Positions 8,809 to 19,883 of a stretch of 64,000 nucleotides of DNA are shown here, piece after piece. Both the position numbers and the translations under genes were made by a program. The stretch is from NCBI GenBank assembly GCA_023431345.1, contig JAEYWK010000111.1:1-64000 (forward strand), read 5' to 3'. How positions within the stretch are numbered: the stretch's first letter is position 1; each line of letters begins with the position of its first letter. Source of the stretch: Pseudomonadota bacterium (GTDB lineage Bacteria; Myxococcota_A; Polyangia; Polyangiales; Polyangiaceae). The notes beneath the pieces are model-generated. The model searched no databases and was not told where the DNA came from. It saw only the letters and a program-made list of their open reading frames with translations.

Positions 8809-10044
8809 TTAGACCTCGAGCAGCATGCGCGTCGGAGCCTCGACGCATTGCTTGATGCGTTTCAGGAACGTCACCGCCTCGCGCCCGTCGACGAGCCGAT
8901 GATCGTAGGTGAGCGCGATGTACATCATCGGGCGGATCACGACCTGCCCGTTCAAGGCGACGGGGCGATCTTGGATGGCGTGCAGCCCCAAGATGCCGCT
9001 CTGGGGCGGGTTGACAATGGGCGTCGACAGCAGCGAGCCGTAAATGCCGCCGTTCGAGATGGTGAAAGTACCGCCCGCGAGCTCGGACAGCTCGAGCTTG
9101 TTGTCTCGGGCGCGCTTGCCGAAGTCGGCGATCGTCTGCTCTACCTGCGCGAAGCTCAGCCGATCAGCGTCGCGGATGACGGGCACGGCCAAGCCCTTGC
9201 CGCCGCCGACGGCCACGCCGATGTCGAAGTAGTTCTTGTAAACGATGTCCGTGCCACGGATCTCGCCGTTCACGGCTGGGATCAGCTTGAGCGCGTCGAT
9301 CGCCGCTTTGACGAAGAACGACATGAAGCCCAGCTTGATGCCGTACTTCTCTTGGAACGTCTCCTGGTGCTCTTTGCGGAGCGCCATGGCCGCGGTCATG
9401 TCGACTTCGTTGAAGGTGGTGAGCAGCGCCGCCGTTTGCTGCGACTGCACCAAGCGCTCCGCGATCTTCTTGCGGAACGGGCTCATCGGCACGACTTCCT
9501 CGTGCTTCCCGGACGCGACGGGCGCTTTGGCCTCCGCGCGCGGAGTGTGGCGCAGCACGTCTTCCTTCAAAACGCGGCCACCCGGTCCGGTCGCGTCGAC
9601 TTCCTCGGCCTGAACGCCGCGCTCCTTCAGCGCACGGCGAGCCGACGGCATCACGCGCGCGAAGCCTTGCGGCGGGATCGTCTCACGCACGGGCTTCTGC
9701 GCCCCTCCGGCGCTGGGGGCGCTGGGGGCGGGAGCCGGTGCGGGGGCCGCCGGCGCTGGGGCCGCCGGAGCAGCCGCCGGGGCGGGCGCCGGCTTGGCGG
9801 CGGCGGCGCCCTCCTCCAAGTAGCCGATCACGTCGCCGACCTGGGCGACGGCGCCCTTCTGGACCTTGATCTGCGTGATCGTCCCGCTGGCAGGCGCGGG
9901 CAGGTCGACCGTCACCTTGTCGGTCTCGATCTTCACGATGATCTCGTCCTGCGAAACGCTCTCGCCTTCGCCCTTCAACCAATCGCCGATCTGGACTTCC
10001 GTGATCGACTCGCCGACGGGCGGCACTTTCAGCTCAATTGCCAT
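8809..10044 (-). CDS. sucB: 2-oxoglutarate dehydrogenase E2, dihydrolipoyl succinyltransferase
   Basis: A 411-residue E2 core of the 2-oxoglutarate dehydrogenase complex, passing the succinyl group from E1 to CoA. Domains in order: one lipoyl domain (about 1-78, lipoyl lysine K43 in ETDKVTV), a long Ala/Pro hinge, a peripheral-subunit-binding domain (MPSARRALKERGV...GPGGRVLKEDVL, about 130-170), and the acyltransferase domain ending in the catalytic TYDHRLVDG (His about 382, Asp about 386). A single lipoyl domain and this ending fit SucB better than the pyruvate enzyme. It lies between sucA (74 bp upstream) and lpd (2 bp downstream). Confidence 0.97.
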   Translation of the reverse strand: MAIELKVPPVGESITEVQIGDWLKGEGESVSQDEIIVKIETDKVTVDLPAPASGTITQIKVQKGAVAQVGDVIGYLEEGAAAAKPAPAPAAAPAAPAPAAPAPAPAPSAPSAGGAQKPVRETIPPQGFARVMPSARRALKERGVQAEEVDATGPGGRVLKEDVLRHTPRAEAKAPVASGKHEEVVPMSPFRKKIAERLVQSQQTAALLTTFNEVDMTAAMALRKEHQETFQEKYGIKLGFMSFFVKAAIDALKLIPAVNGEIRGTDIVYKNYFDIGVAVGGGKGLAVPVIRDADRLSFAQVEQTIADFGKRARDNKLELSELAGGTFTISNGGIYGSLLSTPIVNPPQSGILGLHAIQDRPVALNGQVVIRPMMYIALTYDHRLVDGREAVTFLKRIKQCVEAPTRMLLEV

Positions 10045-10118
10045 CTGTTCAGGAACCTTTGGAATTTACGCGGCTACTCTCGGCCGCCCACTCACAGTCG
10101 TCAACAGTCAAGCCTTGC

Positions 10119-12974
<2,856 letters not shown>

Positions 12975-13218
12975 GTTGCGGCAAAACCTGGCGGTTTTCT
13001 CCCCCCAACGCCGAGTCCGGTCAAGCGAAACGCGCTCGCAAATTCACGACCTCGGTGCGTCACAGCCAGGTTTCGGGACTATTTCTGGTCCGGCCGCGAG
13101 CGTGCGCTGTCTCACCTCGTCCGACATTTGCCGTCAGCGGGCGCGCGTGCTGCCAGCGGGCGCGCCAAAGCGCCCCGAAAGGGCTGCCCACAGCAGATGT
13201 TTCCCGCCCGACGAGCGA

Positions 13219-13890
13219 TCAGCGCCGGCGCCGCCCAGCGTCGGTTTTCGTGCCCACGCGCAGGTAGCCGCCGGATAGGAAGCTGTACATCTGCTGTGTC
13301 AGCACCTCCGCGCTTTCTTCCGAGTATCCGAGCGTCACCGCCTGATACAGTAGCTCCTTCAGCGCCCCGATGGTGAGGTAGGCGAGGACTCGGGGCTCAC
13401 CCTCGTCGACGATGCCGAGCGCCTGACCATCTTTGAGGCTCTCGGCCAGCAGCTGCACGACCGTGTCGTAGAAGGTGAACAGCTTGCGGTCGAACGCGGG
13501 ATCGATGCCCACCGCGTCCGTGAACAAGATCTTGGTCATGCTGCGTTCCATGAGACATGTGCCGATAATCGCGCGAATGTTCTCACGAACTTGTTCGAAG
13601 ACGGGCCGCTGCGGGTCGTCGGTCACGATGCGCACGATCGCCATCGTCAGCTGAGAAGCAAAGCGATCGATCAGATCGGAGAAGACGGCGCGCTTGTCTT
13701 CGAAGTAGAGATAGAAGGTCCCGCGCGCGACGCCGGCTTGCAGCGCGATGTCGTCGATCGTCGTTTGATGGTAGCCGCGACGCGCGAACACATCGCGCGC
13801 GACGGTGAGGATTTGTTGACGACGCTCCGACTTGGGCAGCGCAGTCTTCTTCGCTCCCGCCTTGCCGCGCGGACTTTTCGAGCCGGCCAT
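13219..13890 (-). CDS. TetR-family transcriptional regulator
   Basis: About 223 residues. A basic N-terminal tail precedes a classic TetR DNA-binding domain (RRQQILTVARDVFARRGYHQTTIDDIALQAGVARGTFYLYFEDKRAVF, about residues 23-70), then an all-helical ligand/dimer domain. The start at MAGSKSPRG was preferred to one 45 bases earlier because it leaves about 75 bp of divergent promoter space with the gene at 13967. The ligand is unknown. It could control the divergent secreted protein, itself, or the sucAB-lpd operon 245 bp downstream; a role at the palindromes near 22.3 and 27.5 kb is conceivable but not shown. Confidence 0.93.
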   Translation of the reverse strand: MAGSKSPRGKAGAKKTALPKSERRQQILTVARDVFARRGYHQTTIDDIALQAGVARGTFYLYFEDKRAVFSDLIDRFASQLTMAIVRIVTDDPQRPVFEQVRENIRAIIGTCLMERSMTKILFTDAVGIDPAFDRKLFTFYDTVVQLLAESLKDGQALGIVDEGEPRVLAYLTIGALKELLYQAVTLGYSEESAEVLTQQMYSFLSGGYLRVGTKTDAGRRRR

Positions 13891-13940
13891 TGCAGGCCCG
13901 CATGCTACTCGAAATTTTGCCCCGCTCAGGCTCAAGTCCT

Positions 13941-13950
13941 GCGCATGCGC
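13941..13950. promoter_or_regulatory. perfect 10-bp palindrome in divergent promoter region
   Basis: GCGCATGCGC is a perfect palindrome about midway between the TetR start (13890) and the divergent start at 13967. TetR regulators often bind such sites between divergent genes. It is short and GC-rich, so chance is possible. Confidence 0.3.
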
Positions 13951-13966
13951 GCCGTACCTCGAGCGT

Positions 13967-15367
13967 ATGACCTTGCTACGCTCATCGTCGCGCCTGCTCG
14001 CCGTCTTCTCGCTCGCGCTCTTGGGCGATTTCGTCGGCAGCGCGCCCGCTCACGCGGCCCCCAAGTCCGGCGTGGTGGCCGGATCGGGAACGACCGCGGG
14101 CGGCGTGTTCACGGCCGGGCCGAGCGGGGCGGAGTACCAGCTGCTCAGCCAGGCGCGCCTCAAGCTCGCTCCGGGAGCGGCCATCCGCGTCTTCCCCATG
14201 CAGCAGCAGCTGCAGCTCGCCCCCGGCGCCAAGACCGCAACCTATAGCTTCGCGCTGCTCGGCGGCCGCGTCGACGTGAGCGTGCCCAGCAAGCCCAAGA
14301 GCGCGGTCTTGTGCAGCGCCGACAAGGTGGTGGTGGTCGTGAGCAGCGGGGGCGACGCCACCATCCTCGGCGCGCCCGGCAGCGCGACGGTCGTCGGCAA
14401 CGCGGGCGACGTGCGCACGTTGGTCGGCGATCGCTGGCAGACCCTCACCCCCGCAACGCTCTCGCGCTTCCGCGGCGGGCACGCGAGCGCGCCGGAGCCG
14501 GTGATCGCCGCGCCCACCCTCGCGCCCGGTCAGCGCTTGTGGTTCTCACCGGGTGAACCGGTGGCCGTTTCGGGCTTCTCGTTCAACGCGGTGAGCGGCG
14601 CGGCTCGCTACGAGCTCACGCTGCGTCGCCGCGACGGCGGCGCCGAGCAGCTGCGAGTCGTGCGGAACGCGACGCGACTGACCGAAGCCTTCGCGCCGAT
14701 CGCCACCGGCGAGTACTTGCTCGCGGTGCGCTCGGTCGACGCCGAAGGAGTCGCGGGCCGCTGGTCAGCGAGCGAGCCGCTACGCGTCGTGGGCGTCGCC
14801 CTCCCCCCGGGTGGTTACGCCGCCGGCGGCGACATCTTCATCGGCAAGGGGCAGGAGGTGCGCTTTTCGAACACGGAAGGGCTCGAGATGACCTACGAGG
14901 GCGCCGGGCGCTACATCCCCGCGTCCGAGGCCGTCACGCTCTATCGCGGGGAGACGACGGTCGTGAGCTTCCGCGTGCCGGGCTCGGTGTATCCGACGAC
15001 GGCGCGCCTGCGACCGCGCAGCCTGTACGCGCAGGTGACGATCGGTCCGAGCCGCGCCGTGTGGCCCAAGGATCCGGTGCAGATCGTGGTCGAGCTCAAG
15101 AACAAGGGCGACGAGAGCGTGCCGGACTGGGTCGAGCTCAAGCCCGACGTTCGGCTCGGCATCGAGCCCGTCGACGTCTCGTTCACGCGCGACGGCAATC
15201 GGCTCGTCGGCAACGTTCCTCCGCCGGTGGGCGCCGGCCCCTGGGTGCTGCGCGTGGAAGTGAAGGATCAGTTCGGAGCCATGCTGGGCCGTGATTTCCT
15301 AGAAATCGCCAAAGCTCCACTCACGCCACCCAGCAAGGTGAGCGGAGCTCGCGTCGCCAGTAAATAA
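13967..15367 (+). CDS. secreted FecR-like domain protein
   Basis: A 466-residue exported protein. The signal peptide ends near SAPAHA-AP. Residues about 35-160 resemble a FecR-type beta domain (LAPGAAIRVFP, then YSFALLGGRVDVSVP and a SADKVVVVVSSGG strand), a fold often seen in periplasmic sensors and envelope proteins. The middle looks fibronectin-like (FNAVSGAARYELTLRRRDG...YLLAVRSVDAEGVAGRWSASEPLRV). The last third is beta-rich and ends with a probable Ig-like segment (PVQIVVELKNKGDESVPDWVELKP...). ATG 13967 was chosen because it opens directly into the signal peptide; the open frame extends upstream into the TetR promoter. The function is unknown. Confidence 0.8.
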   Translation: MTLLRSSSRLLAVFSLALLGDFVGSAPAHAAPKSGVVAGSGTTAGGVFTAGPSGAEYQLLSQARLKLAPGAAIRVFPMQQQLQLAPGAKTATYSFALLGGRVDVSVPSKPKSAVLCSADKVVVVVSSGGDATILGAPGSATVVGNAGDVRTLVGDRWQTLTPATLSRFRGGHASAPEPVIAAPTLAPGQRLWFSPGEPVAVSGFSFNAVSGAARYELTLRRRDGGAEQLRVVRNATRLTEAFAPIATGEYLLAVRSVDAEGVAGRWSASEPLRVVGVALPPGGYAAGGDIFIGKGQEVRFSNTEGLEMTYEGAGRYIPASEAVTLYRGETTVVSFRVPGSVYPTTARLRPRSLYAQVTIGPSRAVWPKDPVQIVVELKNKGDESVPDWVELKPDVRLGIEPVDVSFTRDGNRLVGNVPPPVGAGPWVLRVEVKDQFGAMLGRDFLEIAKAPLTPPSKVSGARVASK

Positions 15368-15488
15368 GCGGCGATCGGTGCGACCTCGCGATTGCGAGAG
15401 CAAGCCGGCTTTGAGAAGCTCAGCGCTGGTTCGCACGATGGCCCGGTATCCGCAGCCTGAAATGGGCTTCCGTCCTGTGCTCGGCGGC

Positions 15489-16259
15489 ATGAGCGCGCGA
15501 AGGCTCTCGGTGCTGGCGTTCTCGGGCGTGCTCGGGGCTAGCGTGCTCGGGCTCGCGCTATTTACGCGCTCCGCGCCTGCGGCCGCCAAGGCACGCGCCG
15601 CCGCCGTCACCTCCGTCCGGCTCGACGAGCGCGCGTCTCAGCTGAGCGCCATCGCCGCAGCGCGGGCCGCAGAGATACCGGAGTTCGTGGCCTTGCCCGC
15701 GCTGCGGATCGTGAACCAAACGACGCGCGAGAGCGTCGACGTGAAGCTCTACGACGCCGGCGGCGCCGTCGACGAAGGCGCCGCTCAGAAGCTGGATCAA
15801 CTGCTGTGCGACGCCCGTGACCCGAAGCAGCACCACGTGACGCGGCTCAATCGGCGCACGCTGCAGCTGCTGTTCAAGGCGGCCTATCATTTTCAGCGCG
15901 ACGAGGTCACGGTCGTGTCGGGCTACCGCATGCCGGGGCGGCGCCGTGAAGGGCAGCACGGCAACGGCTCCGCCATCGATTTCAGGCTGCCGGACGTGAA
16001 GGCGGCGGAGCTCGCCCGCTACCTGCGCGGCATTCCGCGCACCGGCGTCGGCGTCTACACGCACCCGAAGACGCAGTTCGTCCACCTCGATAGCCGTGAG
16101 CAGAGCTTTCACTGGCTCGACGCGTCGCCGCCTCGTCGTCGCTGGCGCGAGCGCTCCATCGGCAGCAAAGATTTGCTCGCCAAGGACGCGCGCTACACCC
16201 CCGCCGTAGACTTACCCGACGGGCTGCCGGCGCCTCTTACAGCGGCAATCGCGCCGTAA
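15489..16259 (+). CDS. DUF882 / peptidase M15-like (YcbK-type) exported protein
   Basis: About 256 residues from this start. A hydrophobic N-terminal anchor (LSVLAFSGVLGASVLGLALF) leads to a periplasmic domain. The C-terminal half has the M15/DUF882 zinc-site pattern: SGYRMPGRRREGQHGNGSAIDF (His and Asp ligands) and VGVYTHPKTQFVHLD (second His). The family includes murein D,D-carboxypeptidases and L,D-endopeptidases, so cell-wall cleavage is likely. The true start is uncertain: GTG 15378 and ATG 15438 lie in frame upstream, but 15489 gives the cleanest signal anchor. The 3' end overlaps the convergent kinase gene by about 23 bp. Confidence 0.82.
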   Translation: MSARRLSVLAFSGVLGASVLGLALFTRSAPAAAKARAAAVTSVRLDERASQLSAIAAARAAEIPEFVALPALRIVNQTTRESVDVKLYDAGGAVDEGAAQKLDQLLCDARDPKQHHVTRLNRRTLQLLFKAAYHFQRDEVTVVSGYRMPGRRREGQHGNGSAIDFRLPDVKAAELARYLRGIPRTGVGVYTHPKTQFVHLDSREQSFHWLDASPPRRRWRERSIGSKDLLAKDARYTPAVDLPDGLPAPLTAAIAP

Positions 16260-17352
16260 AGCAGGCGCCACCGAGGCGCTCGTCGCGACCGGCGACGAGG
16301 CTCCCGTCGAGCTCTTCGACGATGCGCCGCGAGATCGCCAGGCCCAAGCCGGTGCCGACGCCAGCCTTGCTGGTGAAGAACGGATCGAAGATGCGCCCGA
16401 TGTCCTGGTCACTGATGCCGGGGCCGTTGTCGGCGACCTCGAGCACCGTCCAGGCGTCTTCGATGCGCAGCCGAACGCTGATGGTGTTTTGACTGCGCGG
16501 GCGCGACGAGATCGCCTGCATCGCGTTCACGATCAAGTTCAGCACCACCTGCCCCAGCTTGGTGGCAGAAGCCTTGACCTTGGGCGCGCAGGTCACGTCG
16601 AGCTCGAGCGAGGCGCAGCGCATCAGCTCGCCGGAGACGAGGCGCAAGCTCAGCCGCAGCACCTCGGCGAAATCGACCGGCTTGAGCGTGCCGGCGTCGC
16701 TGCGCGTGGGCAGCTCGATGCCGCGCAGGATGTCGACCACGCGATCGACGCCGGTGCGCGTGTCGGTCAGGCCGGCCTCGATCTCTTCGAGGCGGGCCTT
16801 CATCGGCCCCGGCCCCGACTGCTCCGACAGCTTGCGCAGCTCGTTCTGCGCGAACGACAAGCTGTTCGTCACCCACATCATGGGGTTCTTCATCTCGTGG
16901 GCGATGCTGGCGGCCACGATGCCGAGCGCGTACACGCGCTCCGTCTCGCGCAGACGCACGTCCATCGCGCTCAGCTTGCGGCTCATGGCGTAGATGTCGA
17001 GCGCGTCGCGCAGCTCCGCCTTCAGCTCTCCCGGCTCCCAAGGCTTGCGCAGGTAGCGGCGCACTCGGCCGCGGTTGATGGCGGCGATCGCGGCTTGGAT
17101 GTCGCTGTAGGCCGTGATCAGCACGCGAACCGTGTCGGGGTAGTCGACGCGCACGCGCTCGAGCAGCTCCACGCCCGTCGTGCCGGGCATGCGCTGATCG
17201 GCGACGATCACGCCCACCTCCTCGCGCTGCATGAGCTCGAGCGCCGCCTCCGCGGAGGTGGCCGTGACCACGTCGAAGTCGTCGCCGCAGGCTGCTTCAC
17301 AAACCACCAAGTTGGCGTCGTCGTCGTCGACGAACAGGACCTTGACGCTCAT
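16237..17352 (-). CDS. receiver-histidine kinase protein (phcQ/phcR-like)
   Basis: A 371-residue cytoplasmic protein with an N-terminal receiver domain (acidic pocket D9-D12, phosphoacceptor D52, T80, K103 in RKPWEPGEL) joined by a helical linker to a kinase module with HisKA-type H152 in IAHEMKNP, N-box NLIVNAMQAI, G1 DNGPGIS and G2 GTGLGLAISRRIV. Receiver domains ending in KPW-x-PxEL and fused to a kinase are typical of the response-regulator kinases of phc-type systems. Its start overlaps the stop of the upstream hybrid kinase by 4 bases (ATGA), so the two are translationally coupled and the kinase is its likely phosphodonor. No DNA-binding output is present. Confidence 0.93.
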   Translation of the reverse strand: MSVKVLFVDDDDANLVVCEAACGDDFDVVTATSAEAALELMQREEVGVIVADQRMPGTTGVELLERVRVDYPDTVRVLITAYSDIQAAIAAINRGRVRRYLRKPWEPGELKAELRDALDIYAMSRKLSAMDVRLRETERVYALGIVAASIAHEMKNPMMWVTNSLSFAQNELRKLSEQSGPGPMKARLEEIEAGLTDTRTGVDRVVDILRGIELPTRSDAGTLKPVDFAEVLRLSLRLVSGELMRCASLELDVTCAPKVKASATKLGQVVLNLIVNAMQAISSRPRSQNTISVRLRIEDAWTVLEVADNGPGISDQDIGRIFDPFFTSKAGVGTGLGLAISRRIVEELDGSLVAGRDERLGGACFTARLPL

Positions 17353-19868
17353 GCGGCTGCCTCGGAAGCTGGAAGCTGGATGCCGAACACGGCGCCGCCG
17401 CCCTCACGAGGCGCATAGGTCAAGTTGCCGCCGCATTGCTGGATGATGCGGCGTGACAGGTAGAGGCCGAGGCCCGTCCCCTCCCCGACCTGCCTGGTCG
17501 TGAAGAACGGCTCGAAGATCAGCTCCGCCACGTCGCTCGGCACGCCCGGCCCGTCGTCGCTGACGGAGACGCGCACGCTGCCCGCCTCGTCGGTGGTCCT
17601 CACCCAAATGTTTTTGCCCCCTGCCCTCACCGCGTTGTCGAGCAGGTTGAGAAAAACTTGATTGAGCTCGCGTGGTGACGCGACGACGGAGCGCTGGCTC
17701 TCACAGTTCATGTGCACGGTCACACCGGTCATCTTGTGCTCTAGAAGCTCGATCGACGAGCGTAGCCCAGTTTGCAGGTCGCACTGCAAGATCGCGTTGT
17801 CTTCGGCCGGCCGCACGTGCTCTTCCAGCGCCCCCACGATGCGATCGATGCGCAGCGCACCCTCCACGATGATGCCGAGCAGCTTTTGTGTCAGCTCGGG
17901 GCGATTCGTCACCCCCGGCAGTGACCGTGCCGCATTTAACACGGCGTTCAGCGGATTTCTGACCTCGTGCGCCACCCCTCCGGCCAGCGTGCCAGCGGTG
18001 GCCAGGCGAGCCTGGTCGGCCAGCTGCAGGCCCACGGACCTCAGCCGCAGCTGCGCGTTGATGCGAGCCAGCAGCACCCGGCTGTGGAAGGGCTTGGTGA
18101 CGAAGTCGTCGGCCCCCGCCGAGTAGGCTTCGAGCACGTTGTCGGTGGCGGACAGGGCCGTGAGCACGATCACGGGCGTGCTCTTCAGCCGTGGATCTTG
18201 CTTGATGGCGCGGCACAGGTCGGTGCCGGTGGTGCCCGGCATCATCACGTCCGTCAGCACCAGGTCGGGGGCGCGCGACTTGACGATGGCGAGGGCCCCC
18301 GCGCCGTCGGTGGCGGTCACGAGCTCGAAATGCGAGCGCAGCGTGGCCTCGATGTACTCGCGTAGATCCGGCTCGTCCTCCGCCACCAACACCAGCGGCT
18401 TGCGCCCCTTGTCCATGCGAACCGGCGGCGACTCTGGGTCGAACGGCTCGCTCGGCTCCGGCACGAGCGGGAGCGAGCTGCGATCGCTGGCGCGCCGATG
18501 AGGGTGCTCGTCGGTCTTCACGCGGCGGCGCTCGAGCACCTCGTCACGAAAGTGATCGCGGCCGAGCGGCAGGATGACGGAGAAGGTGGAGCCCAGGCCG
18601 ACGGTGCTCTTCACGGCCACATTGCCGCCGTGCAGCTCGGCCAGCTTCCGCGCCAGCGAAAGCCCGATACCGGCCCCGCCCTGACGCCGGCGCTGCGAGC
18701 CCTCCACCTGATAGAAGCGATCGAAGATGCGATCCAGCTCGGCCGCGGGGATACCGGGCCCGCTGTCCTCGACGTCGACGCGGCAGCTGTTCTGCTCTCT
18801 GACGACGCGCACCGACACGCGCCCACCGTCCGGCGTGAACTTGAGGGCGTTGCCGATCAAGTTGGTGAGGATGATCTCCACGCGATGCGGGTCGCCGTAC
18901 ACCGGCAGCTCCCCGGGGGGCAGCTCCAGCTCGAGCCGCATGCCCCGAGCCTCCGCCGCGGGACGCGACACCTCGACCAGGCGCTCCGCTACGTCGTTCA
19001 AGTCGAGCTCGGCGACGTACAGCCGCAGCCCCCCCACGTCGAGGCGCGCCAGATCCAACAAGTCGTCGATCAAGCGCAGCAAGCGGTGTGCGTTGCGGCG
19101 GATCACGAGCAGGGCCGGTTTGATGTCGGCGGACACGTCGCGGCCGAGCAGATCTTCGACCGGCGTCAAAATCAGGGTCAGGGGCGTACGCAGCTCGTGG
19201 GAGACGTTGGCGAAGAACTCATTCTTCAGCCGATCCAGCTCTTGCAAACGCTTGAGCGTGCTCGACAGCTCTTGCGTCATCTCCGACAAGCCGCGCCGCG
19301 CCACGAACTCGCGCTGCGCGCTGCGGTAGCGGATCAGGCACGACGCCACCGCGATCACGAGCGTGAGGCTCAGGAAATAGAGGTTGTTGAAGAACGGCGC
19401 GAAGGGCAGCTGCCCCGTCAGCGCCAGCGGCACGGCGGGCGCCGCCCAGATGCCCACGATGGCCGAGCTCACCAAGAGCGCCCGCTGCCAGCGCCACACG
19501 TAGAGCACCGCCACCGCCAAGATGCACAGGTTGAGGCCGGCGTAGTAGCTCGACACGACCCCGTCGAGGCGGAGGATCAAGAGCTCGATGCCGACGGCGC
19601 AGATGATGGGTGGTCCGGCGCCGAGCAGCACGGGATGCCGCTTGGCGGGTCCCCAGTAGCTGAGCGCCAAGAACAGCAGCGCGGCTAGACCCGCGCACGA
19701 GCGCACCACGAAGAAGTCGCCCGCGAGCGCCGGCACCGTCACCAGATCGAGCGTGAAGCCGGCGGGCATCAGCACCGCGGACAGCACGAAGCCGAGGCGG
19801 GCGCCGGCCAGGTTGCGCTCTTCCAGCGACTCTTCGAACGCAACCTGCAGCGCAGCCGGCGTACCCAT
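17349..19868 (-). CDS. membrane hybrid sensor kinase with two kinase modules
   Basis: An 839-residue protein. Residues about 25-180 form six or seven membrane helices with short loops and no large periplasmic domain, suiting a hydrophobic or membrane-embedded signal. Then come HisKA (H224 in VSHELRTPL), HATPase (N340; DSGPGIP; GGAGIGLSLARK), a charged linker, a receiver domain (D540 in DLVLTDVMMPG, K592), and a second HisKA (H634 in VAHEVRNPLNAV) with its own HATPase (NLLDNAVRAG; DDGPGVP; GTGLGLYLSRR). Two complete transmitter modules flanking one receiver in a chain is uncommon. It lies 15 bp after the methyltransferase gene and overlaps the next receiver-kinase by 4 bp. Confidence 0.95.
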   Translation of the reverse strand: MGTPAALQVAFEESLEERNLAGARLGFVLSAVLMPAGFTLDLVTVPALAGDFFVVRSCAGLAALLFLALSYWGPAKRHPVLLGAGPPIICAVGIELLILRLDGVVSSYYAGLNLCILAVAVLYVWRWQRALLVSSAIVGIWAAPAVPLALTGQLPFAPFFNNLYFLSLTLVIAVASCLIRYRSAQREFVARRGLSEMTQELSSTLKRLQELDRLKNEFFANVSHELRTPLTLILTPVEDLLGRDVSADIKPALLVIRRNAHRLLRLIDDLLDLARLDVGGLRLYVAELDLNDVAERLVEVSRPAAEARGMRLELELPPGELPVYGDPHRVEIILTNLIGNALKFTPDGGRVSVRVVREQNSCRVDVEDSGPGIPAAELDRIFDRFYQVEGSQRRRQGGAGIGLSLARKLAELHGGNVAVKSTVGLGSTFSVILPLGRDHFRDEVLERRRVKTDEHPHRRASDRSSLPLVPEPSEPFDPESPPVRMDKGRKPLVLVAEDEPDLREYIEATLRSHFELVTATDGAGALAIVKSRAPDLVLTDVMMPGTTGTDLCRAIKQDPRLKSTPVIVLTALSATDNVLEAYSAGADDFVTKPFHSRVLLARINAQLRLRSVGLQLADQARLATAGTLAGGVAHEVRNPLNAVLNAARSLPGVTNRPELTQKLLGIIVEGALRIDRIVGALEEHVRPAEDNAILQCDLQTGLRSSIELLEHKMTGVTVHMNCESQRSVVASPRELNQVFLNLLDNAVRAGGKNIWVRTTDEAGSVRVSVSDDGPGVPSDVAELIFEPFFTTRQVGEGTGLGLYLSRRIIQQCGGNLTYAPREGGGAVFGIQLPASEAAA

Positions 19869-19883
19869 GCGTGGGCCGCGAGC

